Below are positions 1 through 5,500 of a stretch of DNA of 6,319 nucleotides, piece by piece. Location: positions 1 to 6,319 of the forward strand of contig JAZOCU010000050.1 in the NCBI GenBank assembly GCA_045596625.1, in the 5' to 3' direction. Origin of the DNA: Firm-04 sp045596625. GTDB lineage: Bacteria; Bacillota; Clostridia; Oscillospirales; Ruminococcaceae. The position numbers were made by a program, and so were the translations under genes. Numbering within the stretch: the stretch's first letter is position 1; each line of letters opens with the position of its first letter. The notes under the pieces are model-generated. The model did not search any database and was not told where the DNA came from. It saw only the letters and a list, made by a program, of their open reading frames with translations.

Positions 1-1
1 A

Positions 2-1087
2 AATAAGTATGCTGAGGGCTATTCCGCAAAGCGCTACTATGGTGGCTGCGAATGCGTTGATATCGTTGAAGATCTTGCTGTTGAGCGCGCGAAAAAGCTG
101 TTCGGTTGCAAATATGCTAATGTACAGCCTCACTCCGGCTCTCAGGCAAATACCGCTGTTTATTTTGGTCTGCTTACTCCCGGTGATACCGTTTTGGGTA
201 TGAGTCTTGCTCACGGTGGACACCTCACTCACGGTTCTCCTGTGAACCTCTCCGGTAAATATTTCAACTTTGTTTCTTATGGTCTCGGTGATGATGAATT
301 CATCGATTACGATAAGGTGGAGGCGCTTGCAAAAGAGCATCGTCCGAAAATGATCGTTGCCGGTGCCAGTGCTTACCCTCGCACCATCGATTTTGCCCGT
401 CTCTCCCAGATCGCAAAATCCGTTGACGCATATCTCATGGTTGATATGGCTCACATCGCCGGTCTGATCGCTGCCGGTCTCCATCAGTCTCCTATCGGCT
501 ATGCTGATGTCGTGACAACTACTACACACAAGACACTTCGTGGTCCCCGCGGTGGTCTGATCCTCACTAACGATGAGGAAATCGCTAAGGAGATCAACAA
601 GGCGATCTTCCCCGGCATTCAAGGCGGCCCTCTGATGCACGTCATTGCTGCTAAGGCTGTTTGCTTTGGCGAGGCACTCCAGCCTGAGTTCAAAGCTTAT
701 CAGAAACAGGTCATTGATAATGCACAGGCTTTGGCTAAGGGATTGCTGGATCGCGGCTTCAATCTGGTTTCCGGCGGTACGGATAACCATTTGATGCTCG
801 TTGATCTGCGTCCTGTTGACATCACCGGTAAAGAGCTTGAACATCGTCTGGATGAGGTTTATATCACTGTCAATAAGAATGCAATCCCCAATGATCCGCA
901 GAAGCCTTCCATTACCAGCGGTATTCGTGTGGGTACTCCCGCTGTTACCAGCCGCGGCCTTGTAACCGAGGATATGGACAAGATCGCTGAGTTTATGTAT
1001 CTCGCCGCTACTCAGTTTGACGAGAAAGCTGATACAATCCGTGAAGGCGTCACTGCTCTTTGCGCAAAGTATCCGCTGTACGAATAA
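2..1087 (+). CDS. glyA: Serine hydroxymethyltransferase, 5'-truncated by window edge
   Basis: This cytosolic PLP enzyme interconverts serine plus tetrahydrofolate with glycine plus 5,10-methylene-tetrahydrofolate, the main entry to the one-carbon pool. The reading frame is open from base 2, where it reads NKYAEGY then KRYYGGCE, a hallmark SHMT segment, so the ATG at 194 is internal. Other family blocks follow: PHSGSQAN, LAHGGHLTHGSPVN, VDMAHIAGL, and TTTTHKTLRGPRGG, whose lysine (codon 530-532) forms the Schiff base with PLP. SGGTDNH and SGIRVGTPA lie near the C-terminus. The visible part is 361 residues. Aligned by memory with E. coli GlyA (catalytic Lys229), about 52 N-terminal residues lie outside the window. 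NKYAEGYSAK differs slightly from the usual NKYAEGYPGK. No frameshift or internal stop is seen. The gene ends at its own hairpin terminator, so it closes its transcript. Confidence 0.97.
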   Translation, partial: NKYAEGYSAKRYYGGCECVDIVEDLAVERAKKLFGCKYANVQPHSGSQANTAVYFGLLTPGDTVLGMSLAHGGHLTHGSPVNLSGKYFNFVSYGLGDDEFIDYDKVEALAKEHRPKMIVAGASAYPRTIDFARLSQIAKSVDAYLMVDMAHIAGLIAAGLHQSPIGYADVVTTTTHKTLRGPRGGLILTNDEEIAKEINKAIFPGIQGGPLMHVIAAKAVCFGEALQPEFKAYQKQVIDNAQALAKGLLDRGFNLVSGGTDNHLMLVDLRPVDITGKELEHRLDEVYITVNKNAIPNDPQKPSITSGIRVGTPAVTSRGLVTEDMDKIAEFMYLAATQFDEKADTIREGVTALCAKYPLYE

Positions 1088-1112
1088 TCCTTTCCGCCAC
1101 TTGAATGATCAC

Positions 1113-1142
1113 AAAAGCAGGACAAATCGTTGTCCTGCTTTT
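1113..1142 (+). terminator. Hairpin terminator after glyA
   Basis: A perfect 13-bp inverted repeat, AAAAGCAGGACAA and TTGTCCTGCTTTT, is separated by a 4-base loop (ATCG) and begins 25 bases after the glyA stop. The T-run is four bases and lies in the stem arm, followed by CGTGCGTTTTCG. This fits a Rho-independent terminator. The A-run on the left arm would give the opposite strand a similar end, so it could work both ways. It sits only 37 bases before the antiporter start, leaving little room for a separate promoter, so partial readthrough into the next gene is possible. Confidence 0.85.
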
Positions 1143-1179
1143 CGTGCGTTTTCGTTCCTATTGATAAAGGGAGACAGCT

Positions 1180-2493
1180 ATGGAATTTCAAGTCACTCAT
1201 ATTTTGCTCGATTGTGGTCTGATTCTTCTTACTACCAAGGCTTTTGGTATGCTGACCAGAAAACTCGGGCTACCACAGGTTGTCGGCATGATCATCGCCG
1301 GACTTTTGATCGGACCTGCTTTCTTCACAGGATGCAGCTTCTCCGGTCTGATTCACCCAACGCAAATGGAAATGAATGTGCTGCAAAGCTTTTCTCAGAT
1401 CGGTGTCGTGTTCATTTTGTTCTCAAGTGGATTGGAAACCGATATCAAAGAAATGAAACGCAGCGGTCTTGCTGCAACCTCTATTGCTATGGCCGGTGTT
1501 TTTATCCCGATCCTTCTTGGGACGATCGTTGCTCTGCTCTTTATGGGTGGTCTAGATTCTGCAAAGAATACCGATCTGTTGATGAATGCCATTTTTATTG
1601 GATGTATCCTTTCCGCTACCAGCGTCGGTATCACGGTTGAAACCCTTCGCGAACTGGGGAAACTGAATACCAAAGTCGGCACCACTGTTCTCAGCGCCGC
1701 TATCATTGATGATATCATCGGTATTCTTGCACTCAGTATTGTTACAAGTCTAAAGGGACACGGCACCCTTACATCCACTGTGATCCGTACCCTCAGCTTT
1801 TTCTTATTCACAGCCGTCATCGGTTGGCTTCTGCGCCGTGCTTTCCGTATGCTGGTTCGTATCTATCCCCACAAGCGCAGAACCAGTATTTTTGCCCTAT
1901 CTACCTGCTTTCTGTTTGCCTACTGCGCCGAGGAAATATTCGGTATTGCAGCAATCACAGGCGCCTATATGGCCGGCTTGATGCTCAGCGGTCTGGGTGA
2001 TACCAAATTCGTTGACCGTAAAGTCATTGTAAGCGGCTATATGCTGTTTACGCCCATGTTCTTCGCCTATATTGGTATCAGTGCAGATTTCAGTCATTTT
2101 TCATCCGGTGCTTTGCTCTTTGCCGCTGCTTTTGTTTTGGTGGGTATTCTTGGTAAGATCCTCGGATGCACTGCCGTTGCCAAATGCTTCCGCTATAACA
2201 ATCAAGAATCTGTTTCCATTGGCTGCGGTATGATTGCCAGAGGTGAGGTGGCATTGGCTGTTTATGCTACCGGTCAAACACTGATTGCTTATGAAAACGG
2301 TAATCTCATCGGTATTGATCCTCTTGTTTCGACGATCTGTCTGATCGTAATCAGCTCTATTCTCTGTCCGGTACTGCTCAAATTCGTAATTCGGAATCAT
2401 CATGCGGATAACATCCACGATACACACAGGGATGTTTCCATTTCCTCGGAAGCAATCGAAAATGTTCACCACAATAATCCCATCGAAGCATAA
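1180..2493 (+). CDS. CPA2-family cation:proton antiporter (Na+(K+)/H+ exchanger, Kef/NapA-like membrane domain)
   Basis: A 437-residue, very hydrophobic inner-membrane protein of the Na+/H+ exchanger domain type. Visible family marks: a start like other CPA2 antiporters with a G-L-P-Q-V-V-G-M-I-I-A-G segment at residues 30-41; an F-S-S-G-L-E-T-D loop near 81-88; LSATSVGIT at 144-152, typical of the broken TM4; an Asp-Asp pair at 177-178 in AAIIDDIIG, the ion-binding motif that in NapA-type proteins marks electrogenic exchange; and GMIARGE at 350-356. About a dozen membrane segments are expected, followed by a hydrophilic tail of roughly 30 residues. There is no TrkA-N/RCK domain, so it is not a full KefB/KefC channel. 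The start is supported by AAAGGGAG at 1166-1173, 6 bases upstream. It exchanges Na+ or K+ for protons in pH and salt balance; the ion is not predictable from sequence. Confidence 0.93.
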   Translation: MEFQVTHILLDCGLILLTTKAFGMLTRKLGLPQVVGMIIAGLLIGPAFFTGCSFSGLIHPTQMEMNVLQSFSQIGVVFILFSSGLETDIKEMKRSGLAATSIAMAGVFIPILLGTIVALLFMGGLDSAKNTDLLMNAIFIGCILSATSVGITVETLRELGKLNTKVGTTVLSAAIIDDIIGILALSIVTSLKGHGTLTSTVIRTLSFFLFTAVIGWLLRRAFRMLVRIYPHKRRTSIFALSTCFLFAYCAEEIFGIAAITGAYMAGLMLSGLGDTKFVDRKVIVSGYMLFTPMFFAYIGISADFSHFSSGALLFAAAFVLVGILGKILGCTAVAKCFRYNNQESVSIGCGMIARGEVALAVYATGQTLIAYENGNLIGIDPLVSTICLIVISSILCPVLLKFVIRNHHADNIHDTHRDVSISSEAIENVHHNNPIEA

Positions 2494-2507
2494 CCGGAGT
2501 CAATACT

Positions 2508-3020
2508 ATGCCAATACCAAAAGTTATACTGCTTTGCGGTAAAATCGGAGTAGGGAAAACAACATATGCTCATCAGTATACTGCGCAGCATAAAGCGATC
2601 GTTCTCTCCTGTGATGAGATCATGCTCACACTCTTTCCTCAGCAGCTCGGTGATCAGCACGATATCCTTGCACAGCGCACACAGCAATATCTCTTTGCAA
2701 AATCTTTGGAACTGATCCATGCCGGTATTACCGTGATCTTGGATTGGGGTTTTTGGAAAAAAGCGGATCGGGATGCTGCCAAAGCCTTCTATGCTGCCCA
2801 TCGTATTCCATATGAAATGCATTATATTGCAGTCTCTGATGCGATTTGGATGCAATATCTCGCAAAAAGAAATCAACTCGTTCTTGATGGAGACATCAAT
2901 GCTTATTTGGTAGATGAAGGATTAGTTAAAAAATGCTGTCATCTCTTTGAACCACCTCTGCCACTGGAAATTGATGTCCTCTATCATAATGATTCGATTC
3001 TCCCGTCGGATGTGTCCTAA
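2508..3020 (+). CDS. Small P-loop ATP-binding protein (AAA_33-like, predicted kinase)
   Basis: A 170-residue soluble protein. The N-terminus VILLCGKIGVGKTT (residues 7-19) is a beta strand plus Walker A loop, G-x-x-G-x-G-K-T with Lys17. A hydrophobic strand ending ITVILDWGFW (near 73-82) followed by a charged helix (KKADRDAAK) fits the AAA_33 / zeta-toxin-like kinase fold, where the Asp acts near the nucleotide. The protein is short for a full kinase but typical of the uncharacterised AAA_33 proteins of Firmicutes; its substrate is unknown. GGAG at 2496-2499 supports the ATG, 8 bases downstream. It follows the antiporter by only 14 bases, so the two are probably co-transcribed, but I see nothing in the sequence that links their jobs. 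No clear terminator lies after it; the smpB promoter begins 47 bases downstream. A toxin role is unlikely because no antitoxin neighbour is seen. Confidence 0.85.
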   Translation: MPIPKVILLCGKIGVGKTTYAHQYTAQHKAIVLSCDEIMLTLFPQQLGDQHDILAQRTQQYLFAKSLELIHAGITVILDWGFWKKADRDAAKAFYAAHRIPYEMHYIAVSDAIWMQYLAKRNQLVLDGDINAYLVDEGLVKKCCHLFEPPLPLEIDVLYHNDSILPSDVS

Positions 3021-3067
3021 TCTCTCAGAATATTGCAGAATCTTTGATTTTTCACAAAAATTGTCTC

Positions 3068-3096
3068 TTGACAAATTCCTTGGCCCATGGTATACT
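3068..3096 (+). promoter_or_regulatory. Consensus sigma-A promoter for smpB-ssrA
   Basis: TTGACA (3068-3073, perfect -35) and TATACT (3091-3096, one base from TATAAT) are separated by exactly 17 bases. Transcription would start near 3103, giving a leader of about 30 bases before the TTG start of smpB. No operator-like repeat is visible, so strong constitutive expression is inferred, as expected for a ribosome-rescue operon. Confidence 0.9.
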
Positions 3097-3118
3097 GGTA
3101 TGAAATCTGACCAAAGAT

Positions 3119-3126
3119 AAGGAGGT
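3119..3126 (+). promoter_or_regulatory. Ribosome binding site that fixes the smpB start
   Basis: AAGGAGGT matches the 16S anti-Shine-Dalgarno end over 8 bases. It lies 7 bases before the TTG at 3134. The in-frame GTG at 3125 overlaps this site and therefore cannot be the start, so TTG is chosen. Confidence 0.88.
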
Positions 3127-3133
3127 GTTCTGC

Positions 3134-3613
3134 TTGAAACAATCCGGCACCAAAACCATTGCCGAAAATCGCAAGGCAAGACACGATTTCTTCGTACTGG
3201 AAACGTATGAAGTCGGCATCGCCTTAGTCGGTACTGAGGTCAAATCCATTCGGCAGGGCACCGTCAACCTCAAAGATAGCTGGTGCTCCATTGATGATGG
3301 TGAGCTGTTTATCAGAGGAATGCATATTTCTCCTTATGAGAAAGGAAATCTTTTCAACCGGGATCCCTTGCGTGTGCGTCGCTTGCTTATGCATAAACGG
3401 GAAATCCTAAAGCTCTTTGGCACGCTAAAACAGCAGGGCTTGACCCTCATTCCACTTTCCCTTTATTTCAAAGACAGCCGCGTTAAGGTTCAGCTCGGTC
3501 TCTGCAAAGGTAAAAAACTCTACGATAAGCGTGAGGATGCTGCCATCCGCTCTGCAAATCGTGAGATCGATCGGAATGTCAGACAATCCGGTAAACACTA
3601 TCGGGAGGATTAA
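3134..3613 (+). CDS. smpB: SsrA-binding protein SmpB
   Basis: The protein partner of tmRNA in trans-translation. It binds the tRNA-like domain of tmRNA and places it in the empty A site of stalled ribosomes. From the TTG start it is 159 residues, the usual family length. Family blocks are all present: IAENRKARHDFF at 9-20, GTEVKSIRQG at 33-42 followed by VNLKDS, HISPYEKGN, the basic R-R-L-L-M-H-K-R-E-I helix, LIPLSLYFK, and GKKLYDKRED at 126-135. After that comes a basic tail of about 24 residues (AIRSANREI..RNVRQ), the part known to enter the mRNA channel and monitor its emptiness. The start is TTG, with a strong Shine-Dalgarno; upstream GTG is excluded by overlap with that site. ssrA begins 24 bases after the stop, the common Firmicutes arrangement, and both are likely made from the promoter at 3068-3096. 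Confidence 0.97.
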   Translation: MKQSGTKTIAENRKARHDFFVLETYEVGIALVGTEVKSIRQGTVNLKDSWCSIDDGELFIRGMHISPYEKGNLFNRDPLRVRRLLMHKREILKLFGTLKQQGLTLIPLSLYFKDSRVKVQLGLCKGKKLYDKREDAAIRSANREIDRNVRQSGKHYRED

Positions 3614-3630
3614 TATGCATTGCTCCTCCC
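3603..3630 (+). repeat. Inverted repeat between smpB stop and ssrA
   Basis: GGGAGGA (3603-3609) and TCCTCCC (3624-3630) form a 7-bp perfect stem with a 14-base loop that includes the smpB stop codon. No T-run follows (CTTCTATG), so it is a poor terminator. It may be a processing or stability hairpin just before the mature tmRNA 5' end, or chance. Confidence 0.45.
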
Positions 3631-3724
3631 CTTCTATGGGGGCGTAAAGGTTTCGACGGGGGCTGTGAAATTTGATCGGCGAGTCGGGGCGCACTGCCCG
3701 TAAATGGTGCAACTTATAAATTTA

Positions 3725-3760
3725 AACGAGAATAATAATTCCGTTCTGATGGCCGCTTAA
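3725..3760 (+). other. tmRNA tag-peptide reading frame
   Basis: AAC GAG AAT AAT AAT TCC GTT CTG ATG GCC GCT TAA reads NENNNSVLMAA and ends in the hairpin loop expected for the tag stop. The N-terminal NEN and C-terminal AA fit known tags. The usual GCA resume codon is not found. By comparison with the common GCAAACGA context, the resume codon could be AAC (3725) or the preceding TTA (3722), so the first residue is uncertain. Confidence 0.75.
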
Positions 3761-3949
3761 GGCCGTCCGTCTGCCCGAAACATACCACGGGTTCGGTGTC
3801 AGGCGTCGATACGTGGTGAACGTCTGTCGCTTACGCTCATAACGACAGTCGTATTATGAGCTACCAATATATACAGCCTGTTTGTTGGCGGTATGTAAAG
3901 GGAATGCAGTAAACAAACTACACTCGTAGATGATTGGATGAATCGGTTT

Positions 3950-3983
3950 TCGGACACGGGTTCAATTCCCGTCGCCTCCACCA
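3950..3983 (+). other. Candidate attachment site (3' end of ssrA)
   Basis: The T-arm and acceptor end of tmRNA genes is a well-known target of tyrosine integrases. Here the tmRNA 3' end is intact, and right after it gene direction flips and phage-like genes begin. That makes this the likely core of an att site, but the second copy of the core and the integrase are not in the window, so this is inference only. Exact core borders cannot be set from one copy. Confidence 0.35.
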
Positions 3984-3986
3984 AAC

Positions 3987-4051
3987 AGGTATAAAGTGAA
4001 CACCTACTACTTGAAAAATGCCTTTGTAGTAACGGTTTGGCTTTAATACCT
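3987..4051. repeat. Nested imperfect dyad directly after tmRNA
   Basis: The outer arms are AGGTATAAAG (3987-3996) and CTTTAATACCT (4041-4051), complementary except for one extra A. The inner arms are TACTAC (4005-4010) and GTAGTA (4026-4031), perfectly complementary around a 15-base loop. It starts 4 bases after the CCA end and has no T-run, so it does not look like a standard terminator. It could be a protein-binding site or an RNA structure in the precursor tail. Function unknown. Confidence 0.5.
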
Positions 4052-4063
4052 ACATAAAAAATC

Positions 4064-4097
4064 AGCGGTTAAGGTGTAAATCCTCAACCGCTTTTTT
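4064..4097. terminator. Bidirectional terminator between ssrA and the - strand genes
   Basis: AGCGGTT (4064-4070) pairs with AACCGCT (4086-4092). The stem continues after one mismatch with AGG/CCT, and TTTTTT follows on the + strand. On the - strand the same hairpin is followed by GATTTTTTA. It can therefore stop both ssrA transcripts and the opposing operon, whose last stop codon is at 4103-4105. Confidence 0.88.
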
Positions 4098-4102
4098 GTT
4101 GC

Positions 4103-4342
4103 TTATCGGTTAGTTTCGATAAAGTATTTTACAAGGTCAGGCAAAATGCCCTGCCGTGATACATCACCGATAAATGATACATCGGTTATCTTTGGCGGTG
4201 TCTTGCCGTTGGTGTAAAAGTTCAAAACATCAATAATCTTTAACCGTTCTTTTCTTCCGTCATTGTATGTAATATCAGCCCACACATCACGGAAAAACTC
4301 TTTTTCAAGCTCTGTAAGTCTTTTAATTATTGGCTTGTTCAT
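4103..4342 (-). CDS. Unknown small protein, last gene of the - strand operon
   Basis: 79 residues, not matched to a family I know. It opens MNKPIIKRLTELEKE, an amphipathic helix that shares R-L-x-x-L-E with the three genes before it. The middle (DVWADITYNDGRKERLKIIDVL) looks like a beta-rich segment. The end (LPDLVKYFIETNR) looks helical. AGAGG lies 7 bases before the ATG. The start overlaps the preceding gene by 20 bases, which suggests coupled translation. The stop lies 5 bases from the T-run of the terminator. Spacing of A-D, D-G and G-S patterns resembles the preceding 74-residue protein, so the two may be distant paralogues. No signal peptide or membrane segment. Confidence 0.78.
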   Translation of the reverse strand: MNKPIIKRLTELEKEFFRDVWADITYNDGRKERLKIIDVLNFYTNGKTPPKITDVSFIGDVSRQGILPDLVKYFIETNR

Positions 4343-4547
4343 AAGCTATCCTCTCAATTCTGTTCAATATCCTTTGCACATCGTCAAGGCTGTTCCCACT
4401 TATTACACGGATAAAGCTTGCATTTGGGCTTGCTTCAAGCTCGTCAACGGTGCATTGCTTTTCCACTCCGTCAAAGTCTGCAAGGATAACAAGCTTATCA
4501 GGTGCTATCTGTTCAAGCTTTCTCAATCTTTCGATTATGCCCCTCAT
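4323..4547 (-). CDS. Unknown small protein with N-terminal R-h-x-x-h-E helix
   Basis: 74 residues from the chosen start, acidic to neutral and soluble; no family recognised. It opens MRGIIERLRKLEQ. A central VILADFDGVEK segment and a C-terminal helix (DDVQRILNRIERIAYEQ) follow. The frame is open further upstream to an ATG at 4604, but the start at 4547 is preferred: GAGGGGG lies 6 bases before it, and only this start places the R-L-x-x-L-E motif at the same N-terminal position as in the neighbours. It overlaps the preceding gene by 35 bases in another frame and the following gene by 20 bases, so translation is probably coupled in both directions. Confidence 0.75.
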   Translation of the reverse strand: MRGIIERLRKLEQIAPDKLVILADFDGVEKQCTVDELEASPNASFIRVISGNSLDDVQRILNRIERIAYEQANN

Positions 4548-4662
4548 CGTCTGCCCCCTCGTCATCTCCGAAAATTTCTCTTTCATACATTGAAATATCT
4601 TCAATTTCGATTATCTCGTCATTTTCCAACATTTCAAGGCGTTTCAAAATATCCTTTGCCAT
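4513..4662 (-). CDS. Unknown 49-residue acidic protein
   Basis: A very short gene, easily missed. It opens MAKDILKRLEMLEN and then becomes strongly acidic (DEIIEIEDI, later DDEGADDEG), ending IEKA. The ATG follows the previous gene's TAA with no gap (TAAATG). GAGG lies 5 bases before the ATG, so re-initiation by the same ribosome is likely. Evidence that it is real: the correct spacing and ribosome site, and the same N-terminal M-x-K-x-x-x-x-R-L-x-x-h-E pattern as both neighbours. Its last 35 bases overlap the next gene. Function unknown; acidic mimicry of DNA is only a guess. Confidence 0.68.
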   Translation of the reverse strand: MAKDILKRLEMLENDEIIEIEDISMYEREIFGDDEGADDEGHNRKIEKA

Positions 4663-4824
4663 TTAGTCCTCGCTTTCAAAATCGTGTATATTTCTGTTTG
4701 GTGCAGGATTATTCAATGCATAATTGACAAAGTCCCAAAATTCCTGCGTTTTCTTTTCGATTATATCCTCAAGGGCTATCCGCTTTTCAATCTCATTCAA
4801 CCTATTTATAACAGTTTTATTCAT
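4663..4824 (-). CDS. Unknown 53-residue protein
   Basis: It opens MNKTVINRLNEIEKR, predicted as one long amphipathic helix, and continues with charged residues and an aromatic patch (EFWDFVNYALNN) before an acidic end (FESED). It shares MNK and R-L-x-x-I-E with the last gene of the operon. The frame is open upstream to 4887, but that would lie deep inside the previous gene; the ATG at 4824 overlaps the previous stop by 8 bases (ATGAATAA), the usual form of coupled genes. The upstream GGTGGG is only a weak ribosome site, which fits coupling. Function unknown. Confidence 0.75.
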   Translation of the reverse strand: MNKTVINRLNEIEKRIALEDIIEKKTQEFWDFVNYALNNPAPNRNIHDFESED

Positions 4825-5479
4825 TTTCGCCCACCGTGATATAGATGTTTTCTGCTTCGGCAAAAATCCTGTCTGCCTGTTCATCATATACCCTTGCTAT
4901 ACCGTCAGAAAGTCCTCTGTCATCACGCATAGCCTTTTGCCCCCACATAATAAGAGTGTCAAGATGTTCATTGTACGGTATGCGATAATCTTTGAATTGT
5001 GTACCGATAGCAAACAGCTCATTGTCCTTTTCTTCCTTGCCTCTTTTATAGGCATAATCTCCGATAATACGGAGCATTGCGGAATTGCCGTTAAAATCGT
5101 TGATAAGTGCCTTAATTTCGTCAGGTCGCAAAATACCACTCTTTAACAATTCAACTGTTGCAAGGTCAACTTTCTTTCCTGTTGCTCGGTCATACTCACC
5201 GAAAACCGCCTCACATTCAGACTTTATTCTTTCATATTCTGCATTGGTATTGTTGATAAGTTCAGAAAGTTGCTTTTTGATTTCTGCTTTGTTTTTCTGA
5301 TATGTTTCGGTGTCCTCTCGCTCATATTTAGAATTAGACCAACCTCGTGCAATATCACGCTTTCTCAACGCCTCAATCTTATCAAGTCTATCATTCAAGA
5401 GGGTATATTCTTCTCTTGCTTTGTTGTATGTTTCTCTTATTTTGGTTAAAAACTCCGTTACATTTCTATACTGTGCCAT
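4817..5479 (-). CDS. Unknown 220-residue protein with N-terminal coiled coil, phage-like context
   Basis: The largest gene of the - strand run. Residues 1-40 and about 58-90 are rich in charged residues with heptad-like hydrophobic spacing (NDRLDKIEAL at 29-38; KAEIKKQLSEL later), suggesting coiled coils. The C-terminal half (NSAMLRIIGDYAYKRGKEE, then DTLIMWGQKAMRDDRG) looks globular and helical. No signal peptide, membrane segment or catalytic motif is recognised. AAGGAG lies about 10 bases before the ATG. It follows the helix-turn-helix gene by 21 bases and overlaps the next gene by 8. In phages the gene after a small terminase is usually the large terminase, but this protein has no Walker A site and is too short. 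A scaffold or accessory role is a guess. Confidence 0.85.
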   Translation of the reverse strand: MAQYRNVTEFLTKIRETYNKAREEYTLLNDRLDKIEALRKRDIARGWSNSKYEREDTETYQKNKAEIKKQLSELINNTNAEYERIKSECEAVFGEYDRATGKKVDLATVELLKSGILRPDEIKALINDFNGNSAMLRIIGDYAYKRGKEEKDNELFAIGTQFKDYRIPYNEHLDTLIMWGQKAMRDDRGLSDGIARVYDEQADRIFAEAENIYITVGENE

Positions 5480-5500
5480 AGTTCAAAATCTCCTTATAAT

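Larger units (their letters stand above)
3638..3983 (+). ncRNA. ssrA: Transfer-messenger RNA (tmRNA)
   Basis: A one-piece tmRNA of 346 bases that acts as tRNA and mRNA to release stalled ribosomes and tag the unfinished protein. The 5' end GGGGGCG (3638-3644) pairs with CGCCTCC (3973-3979), with one G-U pair, to close the acceptor stem. It is followed by A and an encoded CCA (3981-3983). The conserved AAAGGTTTCGACGGG follows the 5' strand. The T arm ACGGGTTCAATTCCCGT and the CTCGTAGATG element near the 3' end match the family. The tag reading frame ends at TAA (3758-3760), placed in the loop of the GATGGCC/GGCCGTC hairpin, as in known tmRNA structures. The region after it contains several inverted repeats fitting pseudoknots 2-4. 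No separate promoter is evident close upstream. The ends given are those of the mature RNA, inferred from pairing. Confidence 0.97.

Noticed and set aside
194..1087. glyA starting at ATG 194
   Set aside because: Conserved SHMT sequence continues in frame upstream to the window edge, so this ATG is an internal Met.
1017..1640. 207-residue frame on the + strand crossing from glyA into the antiporter
   Set aside because: It overlaps two clear genes in another frame, runs through the terminator hairpin and shows a Cys/Arg/Ser-rich shadow composition.
3046..3062. A/T-only hairpin (ATTTTT, 3-base loop, AAAAAT) after the P-loop gene
   Set aside because: It has no GC pairs and no following T-run, so it cannot be called a terminator.
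3125..3613. Longer smpB starting at GTG 3125
   Set aside because: The GTG overlaps the AAGGAGGT ribosome site itself; TTG at 3134 has correct spacing.
3799..3984. Open frame on the - strand beginning MVEATGIEPVSE
   Set aside because: It is the antisense of the tmRNA 3' end. ATGIEP-type peptides are a well-known false translation of the T arm of tRNA and tmRNA genes.
4323..4604. 93-residue version of the 74-residue small protein
   Set aside because: The upstream ATG lies deep inside the 49-residue gene without a good ribosome site; the ATG at 4547 has GAGGGGG at 6 bases and aligns with the neighbours' N-termini.
4263..4727. 154-residue frame on the + strand
   Set aside because: It is antisense to several coupled - strand genes that have ribosome sites and shared motifs; its own composition is shadow-like.
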